Part shown: piece by piece, positions 1-27,423 of the stretch
Layout: each line of letters starts with the position of its first letter
Numbering within the stretch: the stretch's first letter is position 1
Origin: Amorphochlora amoebiformis
Lineage: Eukaryota; Cercozoa; Chlorarachniophyceae
DNA length: 64,000 nt
Assembly (NCBI GenBank): GCA_054601695.1
Contig: BAAHQB010000045.1
Location: forward strand, 558,001-622,000
Direction of reading: 5' to 3'
The notes under the pieces: generated by a model
Database searches by the model: none
The model's input: only the letters and a program-made list of their open reading frames with translations
Told to the model about the DNA's origin: nothing
Program-made: the position numbers and the translations under genes

Positions 1-55
1 GTATGTGGAAATATTTATATTGTGATATATATATGTATACACGCTTATACATATA

Positions 56-94
<39 letters not shown>

Positions 95-119
95 ATAAGG
101 GTAAAGTCTATATATCTAC

Positions 120-176
120 CGCAGCTGCGATGGAAGGTGAAATCGCCAGGGCCGCATGTCTGATATGCATATATAC

Positions 177-232
<56 letters not shown>

Positions 233-233
233 A

Positions 234-282
<49 letters not shown>

Positions 283-326
283 TCATATATACATACATGC
301 ATGTATATTCATATAATGTACATGTA

Positions 327-369
<43 letters not shown>

Positions 370-391
370 AAATTATGTAAATCTAATATAA

Positions 392-426
<35 letters not shown>

Positions 427-440
427 ATGTATACATATCT

Positions 441-517
<77 letters not shown>

Positions 518-529
518 TCAATATACACA

Positions 530-571
<42 letters not shown>

Positions 572-579
572 ATAATATA

Positions 580-646
<67 letters not shown>

Positions 647-672
647 ATAATATATGTATATTGTATATATAC

Positions 673-706
<34 letters not shown>

Positions 707-1013
707 GTATTTATAACCGAATTCTTACTCCCAATGACGGTTCTTCTGGCTCTCTTCGGTTCCTTGTTTCCCTATAAGACAATATATATATGTATATATA
801 TATAGATATACATATATATACATAACCATGTACATATCTATATACACACATATACAAATAATTGATATAAATACAACTTGCATACATACATGCATACTCA
901 TACACATACGTTTGACTTCTCAAGTCTGAAGCAAGCGGAAAATCGGGAGCGAGAGCGAGATGTATGACGATGGTGAAAATTACAACAGTAAGGGAAACAG
1001 ACTGGTCTCTCAC
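120..1013 (-). CDS. Candidate 3' exons of a minus-strand gene leaving the window
   Basis: Three islands on the minus strand have splice-like borders and compatible phases: 1013-910 (acceptor ..CACTTAG, donor GTATGTG), 771-729 (acceptor TTATAG, donor GTAAGA) and 159-120 (acceptor ATATCAG, donor GTAGAT). Read in order they give a hydrophobic segment ([19 protein letters not shown]) and then charged sequence ([14 protein letters not shown]). No domain is recognised. The acceptor end of the first exon is present in two further copies (see the 984-1250 repeat). They could continue the 2.2-3.8 kb exons if exon 2299 is read in its other open frame. The gene would run off the left edge. Confidence 0.22.
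156..720. repeat. Compound (TA)n/(TG)n/(CT)n microsatellite
   Basis: Nearly pure (TA)n with short TG runs and a (CT)n tract at about 437-482. The long Tyr/Ile open frames on both strands are translations of the repeat and are not genes. This block is typical of the filler between exons throughout the window. Confidence 0.9.
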
Positions 1014-1056
1014 CTAAGTGACGGGAAAAGATATATGTATGTATATATATAATATG

Positions 1057-1105
<49 letters not shown>

Positions 1106-1146
1106 CAGTAAGGGAAACAGTCTGGTCTCTCACCTAAGTGACAGGA

Positions 1147-1206
<60 letters not shown>

Positions 1207-1250
1207 CAGTAAGGGAAACAGTCTGGTCTCTCACCTAAGTGACAGGAAGA
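984..1250. repeat. Three local copies of an exon-acceptor segment
   Basis: A segment of about 43 bp beginning AACAGTAAGGGAAACAG and ending CACCTAAGTGACRGGA occurs at 984, 1104 and 1205, separated by (TA)n. On the minus strand each copy carries the same CACTTAG acceptor and the first bases of the 1013-910 exon. Only the first copy continues into unique open sequence, so the other two look like duplicated acceptor fragments. Confidence 0.85.
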
Positions 1251-1291
1251 TATATATATATATTGTCTATATTATATATATACACACATAT

Positions 1292-1355
<64 letters not shown>

Positions 1356-1357
1356 CT

Positions 1358-1513
1358 AAGAGAGAGAGAGAGAAAGATAGAGATATATATATATAGATAT
1401 ATAGAGATAGAGGTATATAGAAGAGAAGAGAGAAAGAGAGAGATACACAATAGAGACAGATTAATTATAAGAGAGAGAGAGAGAGAGAGAGTCCCACACA
1501 CACACACACACAC

Positions 1514-1550
<37 letters not shown>

Positions 1551-1981
1551 AAGAGACATAAGGGAGATAGAGATAGAGGGACATAGAAGAGAAGAGAAAA
1601 AGAGAGAGAGAGAGAGAAGAGAGAGCGAGAAGAGAGAGAAAGGGACAGAAGAGAGAGAGAGAGAGGGACAGCGCATGTGAGAGTGTGAAAGCGCGATAAA
1701 GACAAGGAGAGAGAGAGGAAAGGCGGGAGAAGGATTGATGATTAAGCGAGACGTGTGATTAAGGTAGAGGCTGGGGATTAAGGGAACCGGAGATAGATAG
1801 AGAGAGAGAGAGAGAGAAATAGAGAGAGAGAGAAAGAGAGAGAGGGAAGGGACTGTAAGAAGGAGAGAGAGAGAGAGAGGAGGGAGGGAGAGAGAGAGAG
1901 AGGAGGGAGGGAGAGAGAGAGAGGATGAGATAGATAGGGGGAGAGAGGGAGGGCGAGATAGAGGGAACGAGAAAGAAAAGG

Positions 1982-2026
<45 letters not shown>

Positions 2027-2210
2027 GAGGAAAAGAGATAGAGGGAGAAGGAGAGAGAGCGGGAGCGAGAGGGAGAGAAAGAGGGGGAGAGAGATAGAGA
2101 GAGGGAGAGACCAAGAGATAGAGAGGGAGAGAGAGAGGGAAAGAGAAGGGGAGAGAGAGGGGGATAGATGGAGAGATAGATAGGAAGAAAATTGAGAGGG
2201 AAAGAGCAGA
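1358..2210. repeat. Polypurine (GA-rich) block
   Basis: About 850 bp of purine-rich sequence dominated by GAGAGA with GGGAGA variants on the plus strand. Ser/Leu-rich open frames on the minus strand are translations of CT repeats. Mirror-symmetric purine runs of this kind can form triplex DNA; nothing here suggests coding. Confidence 0.85.
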
Positions 2211-2228
2211 AAATATACCGAGGAATCT

Positions 2229-2304
2229 TCAAAGGTGCGCTTGTATTTTGTTGTTGAATCCAGGAGGTCCCACATGCGCATCATAAATATTGACAGGATC
2301 TGGG

Positions 2305-2351
<47 letters not shown>

Positions 2352-2453
2352 TATGTTATATATATATATATATATATGTATGAATGTGTATATAGTTGAT
2401 ATGTATATGTATATGCATACATGCATACATATTACGTATAGATATGTGCATGG

Positions 2454-2527
<74 letters not shown>

Positions 2528-2680
2528 TATATACAAATATATATATACATATACATATATATATATATATATATTATATAGATATGTATATATACATAGT
2601 ATTAAATAATATATGGTATGTTTACATAATATTACATGCATGTATCCATATATTACATATATGTACATGTATACATGTTA

Positions 2681-2722
<42 letters not shown>

Positions 2723-2771
2723 TATGTACATACATATATTATACATATATATATATATATATATATATTTA

Positions 2772-2804
<33 letters not shown>

Positions 2805-2860
2805 ATCATACCGAAAATGCCAACGTGCAAATCCATACCCTCCGTCTCTGTATCCCTCCC

Positions 2861-2905
<45 letters not shown>

Positions 2906-3348
2906 AATATATATATATATATATACATATATACATAAATGCATATCGAATATATCACACCAGTCTAGAGTTAGGGTTACGTTAGGGTTAGGTTTTAGGG
3001 GTTTAATGAGGGTATGAATTCATGAACCCGTTAGGGTTAGGGTTAGGGTTAGGGTTAGGGTTAGGGTTAGGGTTAGATTTTGGGCTACCGTTGCGGTAAG
3101 GGTGAGAGGGTTAATATTACGATCACGTATAACAAAATGGGGGTTAGGGCTTGGTTAGGGCTAGGTTAGAGTTTGGGTTAAAGTTAGGGTTAGGGTTAGG
3201 GTTAAGTTAGGGTTAGGTCAGGGTTAAGTTAGGGTTAGGGTTAGGGTTAAGTTAGGGTTAGGTTAGGGTAAGTTAGGGTTAGGGTTAGGGGGACTAAATA
3301 CCTTGAGGGCTAGAAGGAGCAGGAAAGACACCATGTATACCTATATTG

Positions 3349-3418
<70 letters not shown>

Positions 3419-3757
3419 CCCGAATAATAGAAACAACAATTACACTGCACACATGAATACCCCAACCGAAGCTCTAACCCTAACTCTAACCCTAACCCTA
3501 ACTCTAACCCTAACCCTGTCTCTAACCCTAACCCTGAATCTAACCCCCCCAACCCTAAACCTAACGGCCACCTTCACCCTAATTCTAATCCTAATCGTAA
3601 CTCTAACCCCAACCCTAACACTAACCCTAACCCTAACCCTAACTCTAACCCAACCCTAACCCAGCTCTAACCATATTACCGCTCTCGCTGGATTGATTCT
3701 CCAGACCCCAACCCCGTATATAGCCCCCATAGCACAACATTCGACGACAATACGAAT
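2229..3757 (-). CDS. Candidate five-exon 3' end of an unknown gene
   Basis: Minus-strand exons 3757-3680, 3444-3420, 3340-3302, 2859-2812 and 2299-2229 have GT/AG borders and phases that chain without a break (0-0, 0-1, 1-1, 1-1, 1-stop, TGA at 2231-2229). The product would end ..[16 protein letters not shown].. and includes [19 protein letters not shown]. No family is recognised. The first acceptor (CCTAACCCTAG) is formed by the telomere-type array. The last three exons are also fully open in phase 0, where 3340-3302 encodes [11 protein letters not shown], signal-peptide-like, and would lead into the 1013-910 exon. I cannot decide between the frames. Confidence 0.28.
2974..3290 (+). repeat. 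Interstitial TTAGGG-type array
   Basis: Degenerate TTAGGG tract with six or more perfect units near 3030-3075 and variants such as GTTAAGTTAGGG. It faces a CCCTAA array at 3475-3669 across about 180 bp that holds candidate exons and (TA)n. Confidence 0.9.
3475..3669 (-). repeat. Interstitial CCCTAA-type array (inverted)
   Basis: CCCTAA units with TCTAAC and CTAACC variants, opposite in orientation to the flanking TTAGGG arrays. It falls in the intron between candidate exons 3757-3680 and 3444-3420. Confidence 0.9.
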
Positions 3758-3758
3758 C

Positions 3759-4372
3759 TAGGGTTAGGCTTAGGGTTAGGATTAGGGTTAGGGTTAGGGT
3801 TAGTCTTAGGGTTAGGCTTAGATTCAGAGTTAGGTTAATACTAAGGTTAGGGTTAGGGTTAGGGTTAGGGTTACAGTTAGGCTTAGATTCAGAGTTAGGT
3901 TAATGCTAAGGTTAGGGTAAGGGTTAGGGTTAGGGTTAGGGTTAGGATTAGATTCAGGGCTAGGGTTAGGGTTAGGGTTAGGGTTAGGATTAGGCTTAGA
4001 TTCAGGGTTAGGTTAAGGCTTGGGTTAGGGTTAGGGTTAGGGTTAGGTTAAGGCTAGGGTTGGGGTTAGGGTAAGGGTTAGGGTTAGGGTTAGGCTTAGA
4101 TTCAGGGTTAGATTAAGACTAGGGTTAGGGTTAGGGTTAGTGTTTAGGTTCAGAGTTAGGGTTAAGGTTTAGGTTCATAGTTAGGGCTTTGGTTAGGGTT
4201 TAGGTTTAGGGTTAGAATTGGGTTAGGTTTAGGGTTAGGTTAAGGCTAGGCTTTTTTATGCTAAGGCTTAGGTTCAGGATTAGGTTAGGGTTAGGGTTAG
4301 GGCTAGGGTTAGGGTTTAGGCTCAGGGTTAGGGTTAGGGTTAGGTTTTAGGTTCAGGGTTAGGGTTAGGGTT
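3759..4372 (+). repeat. Interstitial TTAGGG-type array, about 610 bp
   Basis: The longest telomere-type tract in the window. It is built from TTAGGG runs broken by a recurring longer unit (GGCTTAGATTCAGRGTTAGGTTAA), so the array has also expanded as a higher-order repeat. Its left edge supplies the acceptor of candidate exon 3757-3680 on the minus strand. Confidence 0.9.
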
Positions 4373-4417
4373 ACGACTGTGTGTGTGCGTGGGACATTTG
4401 TGGAGAATGTAAATACT

Positions 4418-4494
<77 letters not shown>

Positions 4495-4539
4495 ATATAT
4501 ATATGTATATTATACAAATATTCAATGTAAAATGTTATG

Positions 4540-4642
<103 letters not shown>

Positions 4643-4707
4643 CACACATACACACATATATTATTTATCTATATTGCATGCATATTATGTATACATATAT
4701 ACAAAAA

Positions 4708-4780
<73 letters not shown>

Positions 4781-4828
4781 CATATATATATGTATGTGTG
4801 TGTGTATATATATATATATAAATATATA

Positions 4829-4834
4829 TTTATT
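4829..4834 (-). promoter_or_regulatory. AATAAA polyadenylation signal candidate
   Basis: AATAAA on the minus strand, 38 bases past the TAA that ends the ankyrin exon chain at 4872. Hexamers of this composition can arise by chance in AT-rich DNA, so this is supporting evidence only. Confidence 0.4.
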
Positions 4835-4871
4835 CATATATAACATGTATATACCCCTGCAATGCCCCTTC

Positions 4872-8996
<4,125 letters not shown>

Positions 8997-9208
8997 CTGG
9001 AGGTTTGGATTCACACACATGTACATACGCACACGCAGAGAGAGGGAGAGAGAGAGAGAGGAGAAGAGAGGAGAGAGATACATAAAATGCAGATATTTCA
9101 CGGTATATTTTGCATTTGGGATTGTCACATATATAATATATATGTACACAGGTACATATACATATACATACATTTACATATGTATACACATACATATATA
9201 TATACAAA

Positions 9209-9242
<34 letters not shown>

Positions 9243-9282
9243 CATATATACACATATATATTTATATGTTAGGAATATGTTT

Positions 9283-9345
9283 GCACCTTTTACGGTCGTC
9301 TGAGTTGAAAGAAAGTTAAAGATATATATGCATGTATACGTACGA

Positions 9346-9383
<38 letters not shown>

Positions 9384-9391
9384 GCATCATG

Positions 9392-9445
<54 letters not shown>

Positions 9446-9577
9446 TATATATAATATACATATAAAATATATACATAAATATAGACACACACACACATAT
9501 AAATACATACATACATATAGGTTGACGATATATTTAAACCTTGGACGGTCGTACGAGTTGAGAAGAAAGTTAAAAAT
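9283..9577. repeat. Duplicated acceptor-like segment (two copies)
   Basis: A segment of about 40 bp (ACGGTCGTMYGAGTTGARAAG..) occurs at 9283-9322 and 9537-9577. On the minus strand the first copy has a good acceptor (TTTCTTTCAACTCAG) and a possible 13-nt exon at 9299-9287; the second has the AG mutated to CG. It lies between the membrane and ankyrin exon sets. Confidence 0.7.
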
Positions 9578-9609
9578 AGCGTACCCTGCCACAGGCTAAT
9601 AACACACAG

Positions 9610-9761
<152 letters not shown>

Positions 9762-9802
9762 ATATCATATTATATATATATATATATACATACATATTTA
9801 TG

Positions 9803-9838
<36 letters not shown>

Positions 9839-9924
9839 TATACACATATACACATATACATATTCACTCATATTCTTTCCAACACAATCAAATATAAAAC
9901 AAAAGAATACATATTTGAACCCAC

Positions 9925-16955
<7,031 letters not shown>

Positions 16956-17197
16956 TACCCCAATCGATTTGAAAATGTGGCGGCAATGGTTCACCGAAAT
17001 AATACTTTTAATTCCTCGGGGATATTTTTAATTCTTCGGAGATGTCACTCCTTTATTTGCACATATCAAAACTTATAATATATTGATATCTATATTGGAA
17101 TATCAATATATCTCAATAGTTCATTTACACATTTCGAAATTTGATATCCAAATAACCCGACACGTGTTCCCCGCATGTCCCAGGCCCACGGACCATC
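16956..17197. promoter_or_regulatory. Divergent promoter region (membrane gene / SAP18)
   Basis: 242 bp separate the two oppositely oriented start codons at 16955 (minus) and 17198 (plus). The region is AT-rich but lacks the long (TA)n arrays seen elsewhere. It contains a near-palindrome around ATATTGATATC...GGAATATCAATATAT (about 17080-17111). Sharing of control elements is inferred from position only. Confidence 0.45.
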
Positions 17198-17821
17198 ATG
17201 TCCATGAACGAGGAGCGCGCCCGTCGTCTGCGGGAGCCCGAGAAGGATAGAGACAGAGAAACAGGAAGGGACAGCAAAAAGAATGATCGGCGGGATCGCG
17301 AGAGGAACAAAGGTGAGGATGAAAAGGGGAGGGGCAGAGACGATCGCAAGGGAGACCGCGAGAATCGCGACAACCGGGATAGAGTGCGCAAGCGAAGAGA
17401 CGGAAGCCCACCGCCACGGAATCGTGCGAGATTTCGCGGGAGGGAAGGACAGAGAGTGGACCGTCAGAAGATTTGCCCGTTGCTCTTGCGTGTCTTTTGC
17501 AAGCTCGGGGAGCATCACCATGCGGAAGATTTCAAAGACCTGAACAAGGAGCCTACAGAGGATGAGTTTCAGATATACACCTGGAAAGACGCCACCCTCG
17601 GAGAGCTCACATCCCTTATCAAAGGGGTTAGAAAGGCGGCTCGCCGGAGAACCGCTCGCCTCTCGTTTGCGTTTGTATATCCTGATCGGTCCGGAAAGAA
17701 GGTGGTGCGTGTGGTGGGGCAAACGTTCGCGACCAGGCGCTCAGATGACGGTCACAAATCCCTTGCAGATCTTCATTTTGAGACAGGAGATTACCTGGAC
17801 GTAGCTATTTTCCTGAAGTGA
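17198..17821 (+). CDS. SAP18: SAP18 (Sin3-associated polypeptide 18) homologue
   Basis: Single-exon 207-residue protein. Residues about 85-207 are the SAP18 ubiquitin-like fold, with the family signatures VDRQKICPLLLRVF, FQIYTWKDATLGELTSL, LSFAFVYPD and GDYLDVAIFL at the expected spacing. SAP18 is a subunit of the Sin3-HDAC co-repressor and of the ASAP/PSAP complexes bound to the exon junction complex, acting in the nucleus in repression and splicing control. The first 85 residues are very rich in Arg, Lys, Asp and Glu (RDRERNKGEDEKGRGRDDRK), an RD/RE-type extension absent from short animal SAP18. The start at 17198 is the first ATG; another lies two codons on. It is divergent from the membrane gene, and no intron interrupts it. 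Confidence 0.93.
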   Translation: MSMNEERARRLREPEKDRDRETGRDSKKNDRRDRERNKGEDEKGRGRDDRKGDRENRDNRDRVRKRRDGSPPPRNRARFRGREGQRVDRQKICPLLLRVFCKLGEHHHAEDFKDLNKEPTEDEFQIYTWKDATLGELTSLIKGVRKAARRRTARLSFAFVYPDRSGKKVVRVVGQTFATRRSDDGHKSLADLHFETGDYLDVAIFLK

Positions 17822-18275
17822 ATCAAAAAGCTGGTGTATGTACATGTACAATGTTCATCATCTAGCTTTGCGCGCGGCGCCTGTGATCTGGATTACATTA
17901 TGAAACGTTATATCTTCTTCACGTGCATATTTTTTTGCGAAAAACTTTACAACGTGCTACCATTGTCTACACATCGTACATATCTAGTAGACTAGTACTA
18001 CTCTGGTGATATTTAAGCTACATGATATCGATGTAGAGCTACACATGTCACATGTCGCCTTTGGATCGAGTACAAGAGAGTAGTAGTTCCAAATCTCTCT
18101 TGCCGCAGTATATCTATTATAAATTTGTGTGTTTTCTCACATATATAGAATTTAGTCGTGTGTATAAATCATTATTTTACGACAATAATAACAATATAAT
18201 AATAACAATAATAATAACAACAATAATAATAATAATAATAATGTGGGAAATGTAATTGGCTATTACACGTATTAC
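17822..18275. other. SAP18 3' flank, no gene seen
   Basis: Unique AT-rich sequence followed by an (AAT)n-like tract at 18180-18243. A 67-residue frame at 18052 is low complexity at its end and not supported. Confidence 0.6.
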
Positions 18276-18276
18276 T

Positions 18277-18315
<39 letters not shown>

Positions 18316-18452
18316 ATATATATATAATAGATATATATACACATACACAACTATATATTTATATATATAATATTATATTTATATATATATATATATATTT
18401 TTTATATATGTATATATTACATATTAAAATGTATTTATATATATATATATAT

Positions 18453-18525
<73 letters not shown>

Positions 18526-18563
18526 TATATTTGTATATATGTATTTACATGCATATTTTTACA

Positions 18564-18605
<42 letters not shown>

Positions 18606-18712
18606 TTGTATAATAATTATAATAAGAATAACAATAATAATATTATAGATACAATGATAATCAAAGTTTATATTTCAAATGATAATATATACATATATAT
18701 ACATATATGTTC

Positions 18713-18768
<56 letters not shown>

Positions 18769-18945
18769 CACAATATATATATAGACATATATATATATAT
18801 TATATATATATATATGTATATATATATACATATATATTATATTAAATATATATATATACATATATAATAGTAAATATAGTATAATATATTATATATATAT
18901 ATATAATATCTCTATATACATATATGTATATTGGTAATATATATG
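18276..18945. repeat. (TA)n block with an (AAT)-rich interruption
   Basis: Almost entirely (TA)n, with TATATG interruptions and a short AATAATAAC stretch near 18610-18650. No splice-bounded island was found. Confidence 0.85.
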
Positions 18946-20078
<1,133 letters not shown>

Positions 20079-20124
20079 TTATATACATAATTACATATAT
20101 ATATATATGTTCACATATATATAT

Positions 20125-20155
<31 letters not shown>

Positions 20156-20286
20156 CATATACATGTTCATATATATATATATACATATATACATATATAT
20201 ACATATATAATATTATATACATACATATATGTATATATATATATATGTATATACATATACATATTACATATACATACATATAATAT

Positions 20287-20351
<65 letters not shown>

Positions 20352-20400
20352 TGTATATACATATATATATATATAAATACATTATAGTACTGTATATATA

Positions 20401-20589
20401 TGTGATGTACACTAGAGATACCTATTGGTTCCGGAAAGGGAAAGGAAATTCCAGAGAAATTCGTAGAAACTACCAGAATGTTCTAGAAACGACTAGAAGT
20501 AGAATATCGAGAATGAACACTATTTATAAATTGAAGTCACAGAATTCATCAAAGCATTGACAAGGAGTTAAACCGGAGTGAACATAACA
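20401..20589 (+). repeat. 5' long terminal repeat (189 bp)
   Basis: Begins TGTGATGTACACTAG and ends GAACATAACA, so it has TG..CA termini, and it matches the 189-bp copy at 21407-21595 with scattered substitutions. TGGCTTCCACGCGGGG follows at once; its complement ends in CCA, as expected of a tRNA primer-binding site. Confidence 0.8.
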
Positions 20590-20604
20590 TGGCTTCCACG
20601 CGGG

Positions 20605-20719
20605 GAATGTACTAGAAGCGACCAGAAGTAGAATATCGAGAATGAAGTACTCTTTTGTAAAATCAAGTCACAGAGTTCATCAAAGCATTGACAAGAAGTT
20701 AAACCGGAGTGAACATAAC
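20605..20719 (+). repeat. Internal partial LTR copy
   Basis: From AATGTACTAGAAGCGACCAG to GAACATAACA, this repeats the 3' two-thirds of the 5' LTR in the same orientation. It may be a solo-LTR remnant of a nested copy or the product of unequal exchange. Confidence 0.7.
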
Positions 20720-20796
20720 AAATATATATATATATATATAATATAATATTATATATATATATATATATAATATTATATATATATATATATATATGT

Positions 20797-21384
20797 GTGT
20801 GTACACTAGATGTTACCTATTGTGACCGCTGTACCAACTTTGCAGTCACAATAGGTAACATCCCATGGTCGACACCATGTAGGATCGTGAGACGTATTGG
20901 AAAGAAAGTCTACGAAATCGTCACTGACAAGCGCAGAGGCAGGAATCCACAGCGACACATCGACGATTTGAAGGAATACGATGTTGGGGATCGACTAATA
21001 CGCATGTGTACCCTCACGGCTGAGGCGAAGAATGCTGCACGGCCACACATTGGGGATATCACTAATGTGGATACTGAATATGCAAATGGTAATACAAGAT
21101 TCAATGATGACTGGAAGGATCAGACCATCAATGTCAACTACGTTGGACTCAACAATATGGAACGACTGGTAACAAAGCTCAAGGAGAATGCTTACGATCG
21201 TGTATATGCAATCATACCGGACCTACCAGGTATGGAATGGCTTAAAGAGCTCAACGAACTCGAAAGCAAATGGTATGCCATCGACCCAGACGATGACGAG
21301 GTCGTTTGGCAGGACATGCGAGGGCGGAAGCTCAAAGATCAAAGCATATCATGGTGGATAGTAAGGTTTGACTCCATCGACTGA
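20797..21384 (+). pseudogene. Retroelement pol C-terminal remnant
   Basis: A 195-codon frame ending TGA just before the purine tract. It contains STPCRIVRRIGKKVYEIV followed by RGRNPQRHIDDLKEYD, the form of the C-terminal domain that follows the integrase core in gypsy-type polyproteins. The rest is acidic and unassigned. The first codons derive from an LTR 5' fragment (ACACTAGATGTTACC) and an inverted repeat, so the annotated start is an artefact of rearrangement. No catalytic domain remains. Confidence 0.6.
20809..20862. repeat. 18-bp perfect inverted repeat
   Basis: GATGTTACCTATTGTGAC (20809-20826) is followed after 18 bases by its exact complement (20845-20862). The left arm is LTR-derived sequence, so the right arm is an inverted copy of an LTR piece at the deletion junction of the element. 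Confidence 0.85.
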
Positions 21385-21406
21385 GTATGACGGAGCCGGA
21401 GGGAGG

Positions 21407-21591
21407 TGTGATGTACGCTAGATGTTACCTATTGGTTCCAGAAAGGGAAAGGAAATTCCAAAGAAATTCGTAGAAACTACCAGAATGTTCTAGAAACAAC
21501 TAGAAGTGGAATATTGAGAATGAACACTAATTGTGAATTGAAGTCACAGAATTCATCAAGGCATTGACAAAAGTTAAAACGGAGTGAACAT

Positions 21592-21595
<4 letters not shown>
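21407..21595 (+). repeat. 3' long terminal repeat (189 bp)
   Basis: TGTGATGTACGCTAG..GAACATAACA, the same length as the 5' LTR. It is followed at once by (TA)n, so no target-site duplication can be read. Confidence 0.8.
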
Positions 21596-21643
<48 letters not shown>

Positions 21644-21693
21644 TATATATATATATATGTACATTCTCCTTCGGGAAGAGGTGGGAGGTCGTA

Positions 21694-21699
21694 TTTATT
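21694..21699 (-). promoter_or_regulatory. AATAAA overlapping the stop of the small Cys-rich gene
   Basis: CAATAAATAC on the minus strand holds both the in-frame TAA (21697-21695) and a canonical AATAAA. Confidence 0.35.
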
Positions 21700-22198
21700 G
21701 CGGAATCTTGATAGGACGTGACCCAAGAAGCATGAGCAGAAGCCCGAGAGGTTGAACTGCAATAGCGTGAGGTTACAGAGGTCAGGCAGAAGAGAAGGCG
21801 GATTGCTTGTGTGTACCTGGGGACAAATCAACGCTGTGCACGGGCAACAGTAGACAGTCAACCAGTATGCCACACAGCAATCGAAAAAGCATCTGGAGGG
21901 CGACTCATGAGAATGATCGTATGCGTCGCAACTTACCTCGCAGAGCATGCAAGGAAAGCACCTAAACAAAAGATATCAACGGGTTGCATTCGTCGTTGGA
22001 ATGAAGTATATGTCGTGCTTACCATGTCCCATAGCAACAAGAACACCAATCACTGAAGCAACTCCACGTAGTTCCCATCTATCGCATATTCGTGTGTCAT
22101 GTCCACGTATGATGAATATAATTCAAGAATACCCATTCATTCACGCGCGTATTTGAACCGTGGAAATCACGCTTAACCTCCTCCACGGGCTGAGCCAT
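21695..22198 (-). CDS. Small Cys-rich hydrophobic protein candidate
   Basis: Six short minus-strand exons chain in phase: 22198-22159 ([16 protein letters not shown]), 22052-22023, 21961-21937 (donor GTAAGT), 21892-21863, 21833-21817 and 21756-21695 (TAA). Acceptors are good (GTTGCTTCAG, CTTTTGTTTAG, GCCCTCCAG, CCGTGCACAG, CTATTGCAG). The product is 67 residues with two hydrophobic segments ([18 protein letters not shown] and LGLLLMLLG) flanking a Cys cluster ([10 protein letters not shown]). No family is recognised. Another open phase through exons 2-4 gives an even more Cys-rich reading (CFPCMLCE). Introns here are 40-110 bp of ordinary sequence without (TA)n. The gene is divergent from LSD1. 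Confidence 0.38.
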
Positions 22199-22464
22199 CG
22201 GAGGGACTGTTGTTGACCGTACGTTCGCTGTCTGCATGCAAGGTGCTCAGGCTTATTGGAAGGAAGGGATTGGATTTCCTTCGTACCGCCATTTTTTGGA
22301 TATTTTCGTTGTGGTAGCTTTTGACTTCTGTTCACTGAGAAACTTCGGAGCTAAACTCCTTACACTCCTTACAATCCCGGTACTATCCGGGGCTATAGAT
22401 ATCCAAGAATCCCTCGAATCTCCCAGAATCTCTAATATCCCAGAATCTCCCATCTCACCTTTCG
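22199..22464. promoter_or_regulatory. Divergent promoter region (Cys-rich gene / LSD1)
   Basis: 266 bp between opposed start codons at 22198 and 22465. It contains a small repeated motif, CCCAGAATCTC / CCCTCGAATC, near 22400-22460. No TATA-like element stands out from background. Confidence 0.35.
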
Positions 22465-27290
<4,826 letters not shown>

Positions 27291-27354
27291 AGTCTGAAAG
27301 TAAGAAAAATGTATCATTAGCGTTGCTTTTCTTTACTAGGTTCCATTTAATATT

Positions 27355-27423
<69 letters not shown>

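Larger units (their letters stand above)
20401..21595 (+). mobile_element. Deleted gypsy-type LTR retroelement
   Basis: Two 189-bp LTRs bound 1.2 kb. Between them are a candidate primer-binding site (20590), a partial internal LTR copy (about 20610-20719), a (TA)n insertion, the 3' end of a pol-like frame and a purine tract (GGAGCCGGAGGGAGG, 21391-21406) directly before the 3' LTR, where the plus-strand primer should be. Gag, protease, reverse transcriptase and most of integrase are missing, so the copy is non-autonomous. Divergence between the LTRs says it is not a recent insertion. Confidence 0.75.

Noticed and set aside
22-777. 251-codon Tyr/Ile-rich frame and the dozens like it throughout the window
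   Set aside because: They are (TA)n, (CT)n or (TG)n read in any frame on both strands, with no complexity and no conserved motif.
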